This document shows, in pieces, positions 43,872 to 54,689 of a stretch of DNA of 64,000 nt; the stretch's first letter is position 1; each line of letters opens with the position of its first letter. The notes below the pieces were generated by a model. It ran no database searches, had not been told where the DNA came from, and saw nothing but the letters and a program-made list of their open reading frames with translations. The stretch covers positions 1,856,606-1,920,605 of the forward strand of contig MU271144.1 in NCBI GenBank assembly GCA_021432605.1, given 5' to 3'. This DNA comes from Coniochaeta sp. PMI_546 (taxonomy: Eukaryota; Ascomycota; Sordariomycetes; Coniochaetales; Coniochaetaceae). A program made the translations under genes and the position numbers.

Positions 43872-45804
43872 AATGGTCAACATGATGAAACTATTGCGTC
43901 GGCTTGTTTGTGTGAAGCAGTAGGACTGGCAAACATGGAAGGGGAAAGATCTCGTGGGCTGTTCTTGTTGGCTCATCGGCTGCTGGTCCAGGACTTGCAT
44001 GATGAAAGTGCAATTTCATCCCCAACCGAGGCCGCACGCACCCTCCGTGCGTTACAGTGATTGTGGCCGACATTAGCTCTCAAATACAGGCCACGACACA
44101 ATGAAACTGCAGAAGTCAACGATGCCGGCCGGTCTGGTCGTTCAGTTCAGGGTACATCAATGACAAAGTTGTATGCAGGTCAGCGATATTAGCTAAGCGA
44201 GTTCCAGCTATGGACTACCAGTGCTCTACCACGCATACTGCCTGCTCTCCATCTTGTAATATCTCATGCATCAGCCATAATTTGGCCGTCTCTGGGCGAG
44301 GACTTATGGGCCTGCAGTTGCTCAGGGGGTGGGGATTGAGCCAGGAAGGATTGGGGCGTGGCGGCAGCCTCGCTAGCATACTGCACCCTCCCCTGCAAGG
44401 ATTTCAATAGAAGAGACAGCCTCGATCCTTTACGCCCGAGTAGTTAGGCAACTCGACCGAATCACCTGTGACCTCAGGGTAAACGATTTCGCCCACCCCC
44501 AACGCTGCTGCAATACAACCCAGGATCTATCTAACCCCAGCCTCTGAGTGGTCTGTGTTTCCCCTGGAGCCGCATAGGTCTACAACATCGGGCTAGATCA
44601 AGGCATACTTGCCCTCTCCTTCTGCCCTTCTCCTCTCCTTCCGTGCAGCACACCTCTCTGCCGCATATCGTGGTTCCGCATAGAAAGCAGCAGATCTGTA
44701 AATCACTAGACCACACATGCGGCAGTCAAGCCATGGTGTCCCTCGTCCGGCGACGATTCCGGTATGTGCCACGTTTGACAAACTCCCCTCCGCTCGCATG
44801 AGATACATGCTTGCCAACCGGCCACAATGCATACCACACACCACCTGGACTGCCCGCCCTACGCCGCCATCTCTCGCTAGCATAAGCACTCCCTGAAGTT
44901 AAGGCCCCGCCTGAGTAGCTCCTCCTTACACATCGACGTGCGCCGACGGGTGCGTACAGGGGCTGCAAGTGACCAACAGGACTTGGTCGCGCTCGCTTAT
45001 TCCTTGCCGCGCATATCGAGACCATACGGCCTCCTCCCCGAGATACAGAGGTGGCGTCCAAACAATGGCATTTCATGACGAACGATTGGCACTTGTCCAG
45101 GAAAGGAACATGCAGAACAAGTCTGCTAATGCTCTTCGCCAACTTTCGGAGACCTCTGCCAGTCTCCAGCCCTCACATGTGCAACAACGCAGGACACACG
45201 GGGGTCAAGGAACGTAAACAACATGGGATTGGTCCGCATCGAGGTGTTGATGTCGTAGCAAAGCCAAGAGTAGACCATCACACACAAAAAACATGCACAT
45301 CTCCAACTCCTCGAGGGCGCTCGCAGCCAGGGTCTTCTTCAGTCTAGTCCGCGGTATCCATTACTCTAAAAGTAAAAGGTATCTCTGCGTTTCGAAGGGC
45401 GCCCTACCCCCACGAAAACGATGCAAGTTCCCAAAACAACCCCCATCGCGGATCTCCATGCGCCGTGCCCTCCCTCACAAGAACCTCGATGACGACTGGG
45501 ATAACCCGCCCTTACTATACAACCGGGCCCCGCCCCCATGGCACCAATGAACGTTGCAAGATGTGAAACCCCACGAGACTCCCTCGGGTACTCGATGGGC
45601 CCAGACGTCTGTTCTATCTTTCCTACGTGACACGGAGGCATTGGTCACACGAAGCCGTGCAGCACGAGCATATCAGCCCGCCTCAGAGCCGCGACATGTC
45701 GAAATGACGACATTCGGAAAGTCCTTAGCCCGGTGCACAGACGACAGCAGTGGCCTTCCCAGATCTCTTCTCCCCATTGTGAACCCAACCAAAGCCTGCC
45801 TCCT
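43872..45804. other. intergenic region between convergent F-box and BAR-SH3 genes
   Basis: 1.9 kb. Frames of 60-140 codons occur on both strands without recognisable domains; none is called. Confidence 0.4.
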
Positions 45805-47259
45805 TTAGCTATTCAGCTGGACATAGTTGCCTACCATAAACAGATTAGCACCACATCTCACGCAGAGAACCCAGAACTACCAAGAGGAGAACAACTCACC
45901 AGGAAATTGCCCTTGCTTCCCGTGGAGCTTCCCAACCCACCACTCATTATCGTTGGCCGTCCTCGTCACAATCTCAATCACGTCGCCGGCCCGGAATGTC
46001 AGGTCCCCCTCCGCCTGCGCCGAGTAGTCGTACAGCGCCGTGCAGTACTCGGCAGGCGGCACCCCGCTCAGCCTGCTGGGCTTCGGCTTCGGCGGCGGCG
46101 GGGCCGGTTTCGACTTCGCCGCCGCCGCCAGCGCCGCCGCGGACGAGGGCGTGGTACCTGGTGAGTACGGCGGCGGGGCCTGACTGGTGCTGCTGCTGCT
46201 GCCGGCGGCTTCGACGAGCTGGTGTTGTTCTGCCGGGCGCTCCCAGGGTTTCGGCGTGTGGGCGGCCGTGGCGGAAGAGGAGGACCCGGCGGTGAGTAGG
46301 CCGGCGTTCGTCCTGCCCTCGAGAGCGGCCGGCTTGCCGTACTTGGGCGGCCGCCTCTGGCCGCTCGTCTTGAACTTGACGATGGACAGCTTCTCGGCCT
46401 GCTCCTGGATGTCGCCGCGCTTGGCGTGGAAGGCCTCCTCGACGTCGAGCGTCAGGTCGAAGTAGCCGATGTCGCACTGCTGCATCTTCTCGTGCAGCGT
46501 GTAGAAGATGTTGAGCTGCATGTAGTAGAAGGACTGGAAGAGCGGCTGGATGAACTCGCGCTCCAGCGCGAAGAGCCGGGGCAGTTCCTCCTTGAGCAGG
46601 TCGTTGAAGTAGTTGAACTCCTGCGTCGCCGTCTCGACCTCGTTCTCGGCCTTCCACATGGCCTTCTCGTCCTTGGCCGTCTTCTCCTTCTTCTCCTGCA
46701 GCTTCTTGAGCGTGGCGCGGTGCCGGTCGTAGTCGAGCTGCTTGTGGTCGCGCTTCACGGCCGTCTTGCGGATCACCTTGATGACGTCCATCAGCTCCGC
46801 GGCCGGTCGGACGATCCGGCTCTCGATCATCTCCAGCTCCGGCGCGAGCGTCTCCTGGAGGTCCTTGACGATGGCCTCGTACTCCTCGCAGGCGCGGATC
46901 CCTTCTATGTTGCCCTGGACCTCGACCGATAGCGGATCGGACATACGGCCGGATATCGGTTTGTAGATTTCCGTCATGGCTTTGGAGAATTCGATCTGGT
47001 GGTTAAGCAGGCCGTTGATGGCGTCGGAGTACTTTTTGCTCTCATCGCGCAGTTTCTTGGTCTCGGTTTCGAGCTCTTGGAATCGTCGCTCGGCATCGAT
47101 GTATATGGGATCTTTGGTTACCTCGCCGAGGTTGAACTTTGCCTTGAATACTTGTGGCGTCTGTGGAGATGGTGAGGTCAGAATGGTCGCCTAGATTTGT
47201 TTCCGGAGACGCCGGCCACTTACTCGAACCAGCGACTTCTGGAAGCCCTTGAAGCTCAT
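45805..47259 (-). CDS. RVS167: BAR-SH3 domain protein (amphiphysin-like, Rvs167/Hob1 homologue)
   Basis: Three exons: 47259-47224, 47160-45900 and 45830-45805, giving 440 aa. The introns are 63 nt (GTAAGT...CACAG) and 69 nt (GTGAGT...GTGCTAATC...GGTAG). The first exon encodes MSFKGFQKSLVR, the amphipathic N-terminal helix of N-BAR proteins; the last is a 26-nt micro-exon completing the SH3 domain as GNYVQLNS. The BAR domain spans about 13-250 (MTEIYKPISGRMSDPLSVEV, FQSFYYMQLNIFYTLHEKMQ). An Ala/Pro/Ser-rich linker (SKPAPPPPKPKPSRLSG) precedes the SH3 (about 380-440: ALYDYSAQAEGDLTFRAGD, NEWWVGKLHGKQGQFPG). The protein bends membranes and links actin patches to endocytic vesicle scission. Without the last splice, the frame would end in a false tail (ELFSSW) that breaks the SH3 core. 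It diverges from NFS1. Confidence 0.94.
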
Positions 47260-48028
47260 TTTCGTCTATGCAACGACTTTATGGAGCTACTAGGGCAAGG
47301 ACTGGATTAGAGGAGTACTCGAACGATGGCGTTTTCGAAATCGCCCTCTCGATTGTCGCAGAGTTTCTATTGTATTGTAGAATTCAGCGCAGCCCTTGGC
47401 GTTGACGGCGGAGCTGTGGAAAGGTGATGATGACGGGTGCGTGGCGGTGCCTTTTTCAGCAACTGCGTAAGCCCAAGCTTGTGAATGTGGCTTCGCAAAA
47501 GTTGGTATGGTCGTAGGGTTCCGTTTTCAGTGATGCCTGGATTCTCATGCACGAATTTGCACCGTAGTGGTAAGGACAGCGAAGGGTTTCGAGATGGAAT
47601 GAGACTGAACGGCCAAGTAACAGATTCCATGAATGGCCTCTCTTTCACTAACTTGGCCGAAAGCAGGTGCTCTACCCACTGCCACTGCCGAGACTACAAC
47701 GTCAGCCCTCGCTGGGCAGCGTAACTGCGTCACCGATGTCCAGTGACCAAGGTGGGGTGAACGATACCTTTCTTTCTTAGTCATCCACGTGCTGCCAAGG
47801 ATATGGCTACCCCATCGGGTGGTGCGGATAATTTCTTATGACCGTCGGCCGAGCACGCCCCGCATTCAAGCTCCGAATGAGGACCGAATCTGGGAATTTC
47901 TTAACCCTGAGCTCCAGAAAACCCGCCTCCGTAAAGCTTATTGCCCATCCTCTCCGTCATCCGTCATCCATCCTACAACCTCATCCGTTTGTGTACCTTT
48001 GTTCAAAGTCTCCAGCCCCAGATACAGC
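47260..48028. promoter_or_regulatory. divergent promoter region, BAR-SH3 gene / NFS1
   Basis: 769 bp between two start codons facing apart. The NFS1 frame stays open upstream to 47789, but the sequence before the ATG at 48029 lacks conserved protein character, so I treat it as leader. Confidence 0.5.
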
Positions 48029-49773
48029 ATGGCGAATATATCACCATCCGTGCTGAAGCAGGCATCACGCCTAGCATCCAAGTCGTCGCTGTCCTCCGCC
48101 GCTCGTCGCAATGCCAACGCCTTCTCGCGCGTGGCGAACACCCAGATATCAAGAGCCCAGTCGCGGAGTTATGTCAGCGAGACCAAGAGGAACGATGCAT
48201 CAATCACAGATACCAAGGTTGAGACCGCCATACGGTTAGACAAGAAGGACTTCGAGAAAGCCGGACTGTCGATGAACTCACAGCAGAACGGGTCCGACGT
48301 GTCCGTAAGCCCAATGGCAGACATCCTAAACCAAGCGAGCATAATGAGCGAAGGCCAACGACCAATCTACATGGACATGCAAGCCACAACGCCCGTAGAC
48401 CCCCGGGTCCTCGACGCCATGCTCCCCTTCTACGTCGGCATGATCGGGAACCCGCACTCGCGCACGCACGCCTACGGGTGGGAGAGCGAGAAGGCCGTCG
48501 AGGACGCGCGGGCGCACGTCGCGGCCCTGATCGGCGCCGACCCCAAGGAGATCATCTTCACCAGCGGCGCGACCGAGAGCAACAACATGAGCATCAAGGG
48601 CGTGGCCCGCTTCTTCGGCCGCGGCGGCAAGAAGAAGCACATCATCACCTGCCAGACGGAGCACAAGTGCGTGCTCGACAGCTGCAGGCATCTCCAGGAC
48701 GAGGGCTTCGAGGTCACGTACCTGCCCGTCAAGAGCACGGGGCTGATCGACATGGCGGAGCTCGAGGCCGCTATCCGCGAGGACACGGTGCTCGTCAGCA
48801 TCATGTCGGTCAACAACGAGATTGGTGTCATCCAGCCGCTCGAGGAGATCGGCAAGCTGTGCCGCAGCAAGAAGGTCTTCTTTCACACCGACGGAGCCCA
48901 GGCCGTGGGCAAGATCCCGATCGATGTCAACAAGATGAACATCGATCTGATGTCGATATCGTCGCACAAGATTTATGGCCCCAAAGGTATCGGAGCCTGC
49001 TACGTCCGGAGACGGCCCAGGGTCAGGCTGGACCCGATCATCAGTGGAGGAGGGCAGGAGAGAGGTCTGAGGAGCGGCACGCTTGCGCCGCCACTTGTTG
49101 TAGGATTCGGCGAGGCGTGCCGTATTGCGAAGGAGGAGCTTCCGGTGAGTTTCTTTTTTGCCTACTCGTTCAGCGTTTCTTTTGAGATGATGATTTGCTC
49201 TACACATGCATGGCTTTCTGAAGTCTGTGACAGGACTCCCCATGTTGATACATAGCGTCTTGTCTGATAATTTTTCTCTATTTCGCATGCTTTTCTCTCT
49301 TTCTGCCGCAAATCTGCTTGTTTAGGGAGGGGCTAACACCGCCAAACCAGTACGACTCTAAGCGCATCAAGTACCTCTCCGACAAGCTTCTCAACGGCCT
49401 GCTAGCCATGGAGCACACCACGCAGAACGGCGACCCGAACCACTTCTACCCCGGCTGCGTCAACGTCTCCTTCGCCTACGTCGAGGGCGAGTCGCTCCTC
49501 ATGGCCCTCAAGGACATCGCCCTCTCGTCCGGCAGCGCCTGCACCTCGGCGTCTCTGGAGCCCAGCTACGTCCTGCGCTCGCTCGGCAGCAGCGACGAGA
49601 GCGCCCATTCCAGCATCCGCTTCGGTATCGGTCGCTTCACCACCGAGAGCGAGATCGACTACGTGCTCAAGGCCGTGCGGGAGAGGGTCTCGTTCCTCCG
49701 GGAACTGAGCCCGCTGTGGGAGCTCGTGCAGGAGGGTGTCGACCTCAATACGATCCAGTGGAGTCAGCATTAA
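48029..49773 (+). CDS. NFS1: cysteine desulfurase, mitochondrial (Nfs1/IscS)
   Basis: Two exons, 48029-49144 and 49351-49773, giving 512 aa. The intron is long for this window (206 nt; GTGAGT...GGCTAACACC...CCAG) and joins AKEELP to [14 protein letters not shown]. The first 60 residues are rich in Arg, Ser and Ala without acids ([20 protein letters not shown]), a mitochondrial import signal. This PLP enzyme takes sulfur from cysteine for Fe-S cluster assembly on Isu1 and for tRNA thiolation. Landmarks: [55 protein letters not shown], the PLP lysine in [10 protein letters not shown] (Lys about 314), [13 protein letters not shown] and the persulfide Cys about 436 in [20 protein letters not shown]. 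It is complete and highly conserved; an in-frame start at 47789 is unlikely. Confidence 0.95.
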
Positions 49774-50962
49774 GGTCTTCGCTTTCGGGAAAAGGAGGAG
49801 TCTACTGGAGAGCGGGCGGATGAAGGTTGGAATTGTAGGATTGGTCGAAGATGGCTTGACGTCCTATCGTTCCTTACATGTATGAGTAACAACTACACCG
49901 GACGATACCATCGGTGATCGCTGAGTGTCTTAGGTTCGGCAATGGTTATGCCAGGGATATTGCCCTCGGTTTCGAAGGAGCGGCATGGGGAAACGAACAA
50001 ACCTACTCGTGTCCATTTTTCTATGCAGGCATGCGTTAGAGTGAGCTATCTAAAACAACACTCTTTTCCGTTTGACGATCTCAGAGACTGTCTTCGCCAT
50101 ACTACCTCACGATTTCGAACCGATTATCATAGTGCATATCCTGTGTGACATAATGTGTGTCTTTGATTGGAGCTCGGCCCCCAGAGCGTACGCCTCCGAG
50201 CTTGCATAGCCCCAATTTCTTGCCACTTCACTGCATTCCTGACCCTGCACGAGGAGTCTGTGATGGTCTTTGCTGAGATCCAACAAGGAGTCAAGAGGAC
50301 CGATCAGTAAGGTCGGAGTCTTGATCCGGTAAGCGTCGAGCTACATCGTTGAGAGTAGGTGATATCTACATGTCAACATCATAGGCAGGCCGGTGACCAT
50401 CTAACCTCTACTGAAATCACCGACAGCCTCACATTGTGGTTGCTTAAGACACATCACAGATTTAACAACGTCTATGATAGTGCACAATTCTCATTAAACC
50501 AGATTAAAGCTATAGCAAGAATCCATATCCGTCGTGAGCAATGCCATGGTGATGAAATAGTGCTATGCTGCATATACCACCACCCTAACATCGTCGGCGC
50601 CAGGTACGATTCATGATCCATCATAACGAACAAGTAAAAGCAGAAAACACAAAGTAAAGAGACCCCTCAGTGTGTATAACCCATCTCTCTTCTTCGTGGT
50701 TGTATCATTAAGAAATATGATCCAGCGCTGGACACCGATCGTCATCAACTCGCTTGTCGCTCGTAATCCCAAAGCCGTCACTCTTCGCGCTGTATCCACC
50801 CGCACCATCATCCGTCCTGTTCGCATCATCAGCGCTCTTCTGCGCATTACCACCATCATTCGACTCCCGGAGACCGAGATCCTCGCTCTTGCCCTTCTCC
50901 TTCTGGCAGGCACACTCGCCCGCCTTGGCAGCAAGCTGCCCAGCCTGCTGAACAGCAGCCCT
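49774..50962. other. intergenic region between convergent NFS1 and proline-rich gene
   Basis: 1.2 kb. No gene supported on either strand. Confidence 0.4.
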
Positions 50963-52867
50963 CTAGCCGCCGTTCGACGCGGTCGAGGCGCCCTCGCTCT
51001 GGGTGGCAAGACCACCGCGCTGCCGCATGAACCGGTTCTGCTGCCTCTGCTTCGCAGCCAGGTGGAAACCCGGCTCGTACATCTTTCGCCACTCCAGGTA
51101 CTCTTCGTACTTCTGCTGCTTGTAGGGGTCATTGTCGCGCGGCTTCTTGGTGACGGGGAACTGCGGCGGCACGGCAACGGGCGGAGCAGGAGGAATCATT
51201 GCCTTGGTGGCGTTGGAGAGCGGAAGGATGGGTCTCGGGGGCAGCGAAGATGCTCCGACAGGGGCCAAGGGACGCATGTTGGGTACCGGTAGGTTGTGCG
51301 GCAGTGGCGGTGCGAGGAGAGGCGGTGGATATTCATTCATGAACTGTGCTGAAGGAGGAGGGGGTGGACCGCGGTGTGGGAAGGTGTTGAAATGGTTGCC
51401 GTCGTTGAACATGGGCAGCGGCTCCATTGGCATGGGAGGCACGGGAGGCATGGGCGGCATGGGCGGCAGTGCTGGAAAAGGCGGCATCATGTTAGACACG
51501 ATGCCGTTGAAGCTGCCGAAGGGGCCGATGGAAGGGAATGGCGGCATCGAGTAGCCCATTGGGTTCTGTGTGTCGTTCAAGAAAGGAGGCGGCAGCAGCA
51601 TAGGAGGGCACGAGGGCTCAAAGCTGCCGTAGCCTTGGCTTGTGCTTGGAAAGCCGGCCGTACCGTCACCGTTCATATTCTTGTCGTAATCGAACGGCAT
51701 ACCAAGCGGTTTCATCGGTGGCAGCCCAGCCGGCATCGGAACTGGAGCCAAGATTTGCCCGGGCGGAAAGACGGCACCGACGTGTAGCCGAGGGTGACTC
51801 TTCCGGCTTCCCTGCACTATCATGGGAGCTGTTGTGAACTCCGAAGCCGCTGGGTTCAGCTTCTTCACTGGGCTCTCGGTGTCATAGCCCGAGTCCTTCT
51901 CGCTGTCAACCGAACATGGAGGGCTGATGGCGGTGATTGGGGAGGGATGGGTTCTGGATTGCTTGCTCTGGAGTTCCGAGGGCGGCGTCTTGTGCCGACT
52001 GGTCGCCTTCGTGAGATCAAACTTGGGTGGGGGGCCAGACTTAGACAGTCGGCTGAGGAGGGCCTCAAAAGCCTTCTTCTTCTCCTCCTTTTGTGACAAG
52101 TTGTCAGGCTTGCGACGCGCGCTCTCGGGAGACTCTGCGTCCACGCCTCCGATTCTATCAATAGAGTCATCGTGCTCCATGAGGGCAGAAGCCTCCTTCT
52201 CCTTCATTACTCGATCATATCGACTGCCCGTATTCTTACTCAGGTACTCGGGTGCAATGGTGACACAGCGATTTGACATGATCTTCTTGAAGTGGCACAC
52301 TTGGTGCTTCTGGTCGAAGTCGATGTCCTGGTCTGTCTGTGTGCGCAGGCGGCGCGGGTTCTTGGCGATCTTCAACTCGCCGATGGAGAGCGACGAGTGG
52401 TCGCCGGAGCTAATGTAAGCCTTTTCGACGGGGGAGACGTCGAGGAGGAAGGAGTTAGGGACGGTAACCGTCGTGCCATTTGAGCGGACTAGTTTGAGGG
52501 GCTCGGAGGCCTTCAGGATGATCTTGGTGAAGTCCTTGCCGTAGAGAGGGAGGTAGTCATCCTCGTCGTCGAAGTCGGAAGCAGTGGCATTGTAATTGCC
52601 GGCGGTCTCTTGCTCAGTGTGAGCGGGCTTGGTGGTAGCATCGGTGATATCAATGAGGGCATGGGTGGTAGGAGAGGTGACAAAGTTGTCCTCGGCAACA
52701 TCCTTGCGCCAATTGTTACTCGCAATTGCCTTCTTGGCTTTGTTGTCAATGGTTGGAAAGTTTATCTCTTTGCCGTCCGCGGCAGTCTTCTCCTAGAAGT
52801 CTGACTTGGCAGCATTGCGACGAGTGGCCTTGGCCATAGCACGCAGGGCACGCTTAGAAGCCGGCAT
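50963..52867 (-). CDS. proline-rich protein of unknown function, with an in-frame TAG near the N terminus
   Basis: The ATG at 52867 has a good context (CTCACGATGCC) and opens MPASKRALRAMAKATRRNAA KSDF. Codon 25 is then TAG (52795-52793). The same frame stays open for about 609 further codons down to 50963, with normal coding character: EKTAADGKEINFPTIDNKAK, DFDDEDDYLPLYGKDFTKII, LKASEPLKLVRSNGTTVTVP. Next come KNPRRLRTQTDQDIDFDQKH and a basic stretch, then a long Pro/Met-rich region (PPMPPMPPVPPMPMEPLPMF). A charged C-terminal helix follows (NDPYKQQKYEEYLEWRKMYE, AAKQRQQNRFMRQRG). No donor before the TAG fits the reading phase of the acceptors after it. A CAG-to-TAG change, a sequence error, readthrough or a missed splice could each explain it. 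No known domain recognised; RNA or protein binding is only suggested by composition. Confidence 0.65.
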
Positions 52868-52881
52868 CGTGAGAGGCGACA

Positions 52882-52934
52882 CTGGTATTTCATTAGCAGT
52901 GAAATCCAAAATGTGCTTGAGAGAAACAATTTAC
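52882..52934 (-). other. probable 5'-leader intron of the proline-rich gene
   Basis: On the minus strand GTAAATTG at 52934 is followed by CACTGCTAATG and a CAG acceptor ending at 52882, 14 nt before the ATG. The 53-nt size fits the introns of this window. Confidence 0.5.
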
Positions 52935-53348
52935 ATGTTTTGGTAGTTTGAAAAGGCGAGTCAAACTGCTAACTGCGCTGTAGTCGCGTCCTTGGTCGAG
53001 CTGGATGGTGGAGAGATGTGTGGTAAGTGAGAGAGCTTGATGGTTCAGGTTTTGGAAACTAGTTTCAAAAACATGAGCTGGCTGTGTTTCAATTTCGAGA
53101 AAAAAAATCGAGTAGGAGAAACAGGAAAGGGAAGAAAAGTTGCAATTGTGTTGTGGTAGGAAAGGTTGAGTGAGGTTAGTGCGGTGATGGTGAAATGAAG
53201 CTCAGTTAGCCCTGGCTTCACCCAAAACTGCCCGCAGCAAATTTGTGCACATTTAAGGGCCAAGAAGCACAAATCATGTTGTGCAGCGGCTCTCAGAACG
53301 TAGTATCTACCATGAAGTAGGTTACAAATTCCTCGTCATGGCGAAAAC

Positions 53349-53383
53349 GAAGGTGAAGGAGAAGGTGAAGGTGAAGGTGAGGG
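53349..53383. repeat. imperfect GGTGAA hexamer array
   Basis: About five to six units of gaaggt or gaagga in a row, all purine-rich on the plus strand with T at a regular spacing. Non-coding context. Confidence 0.85.
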
Positions 53384-54443
53384 AAAAGAGGAACTGCGAT
53401 ACACGTACCTTGTAGAGCTGCAGGATATGCAGCCAGCGATGAACGTAGTCACGCCGAGGATATCTTGCGATGGTTAGAAAATTGAGAGTTAAGTTGGCTG
53501 GTGAGGTTGTAAAGAGTTTGTTGGTTGTGGGAAGAAACGCGGTGAGGTGTGGTTGAAGAAGTGCAAAGTAAGTAAGGTGAGGATTAGAATAGACATTCTG
53601 CAAAGAGCCCGGCCTGTGCACAAGATTAAGCCCCTGGTGTTGAGTAGCAGTGAAGTGAAATCCGGTTTGCGCACGCTAAGCAAAGCTGTTCACGACAGAG
53701 GCAAGGAGAATATGTACTCGCGTTGGACATACCGTATAGTACACCTTGCTTCCACCGTCTGCAGTGACTCGACACCACAATACCCAAGGCAGCGCTGGCT
53801 CGATGCTCGGCGAGGGATATCCGATGGGAAGACCTGATGTCCAAAAGTCGCTTTGATAAAACGCTTGAGCACTGTAGACTGAAGAAATGACCTAAAGGCT
53901 GTTGACCACGACAGACACAATAGCCAAAAAAGGGTGATGAAGATGACACCGCTTGCACGCTTCAAGTTGTCGGAGAACTGGGAAGAGAGAGAAGAAGAGA
54001 AGAGAGAAGAGACCGAGAGGGAACATGACCAGAAGCACCACATTTTGACAGACCTATATCATTACTGGAAGGAGCATGCATTCACGACGACAACCATAAC
54101 AAATCGACCTCTCGCTGCTGCCAACTGCACTTCCAGTCATGCTGTGACTTCCATGTGATTTCCATGTGCCTCGTGGCTCCCTGGGTGGTACTTGGCCGCT
54201 CCTACCGTGTCCACCATACCTGACATGAGGGTTCTGTCTCCTTCCATGCCTCTTTGAAGCGATCAACTGCAATAGACAAAATGAAGGATAGTCTGCGGTA
54301 ACCATCAAGACTGGATGACTCGCGGCTTCCACCATATCACAGCAGAAACTGGCACCTGCCCTTCAGGTGTGATGTCCAACAATAACATCGCTTTTCGTGG
54401 ATTTGATCAAGTGCTGGATTATCTGATATGCGTTCCATCATAA

Positions 54444-54444
<1 letters not shown>

Positions 54445-54474
<30 letters not shown>
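54445..54474. repeat. (TA)15 microsatellite
   Basis: Thirty bases of alternating T and A, lying about 215 bp downstream of the FAD oxidoreductase stop (minus-strand gene). Confidence 0.95.
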
Positions 54475-54480
<6 letters not shown>

Positions 54481-54689
54481 GTATCAAGAGACCTAGAAAA
54501 GTGCATTCGAGATAAAATTAGCAGTGTGCTCTCTGGCTTCAGCGGGTGGGCAATGGTGGTTTGTGTAATGCGTTCCGTCAGAGCCACCCGTTGCTCTAGG
54601 CATCTGCCTGAGAGACAGGCGCCTTCCAGAGGATTCAGCTTCCTACCTCGTGGACCGTTGACCGGAAGAACAAGATAAGGTAGGATTGA

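Larger units (their letters stand above)
52868..54689. other. intergenic region with leader intron, hexamer array and (TA)n
   Basis: 1.8 kb upstream of the proline-rich gene and downstream of the FAD oxidoreductase gene. It contains a probable leader intron (52882-52934), a GGTGAA-type array (53349-53383) and a TA microsatellite (54445-54474). No protein gene supported. Confidence 0.45.

Noticed and set aside
50080-50115. B-box-like sequence (GGTTCGAAATC on the minus strand) as a tRNA
   Set aside because: No matching D-arm, anticodon stem or acceptor pairing at the right distance.
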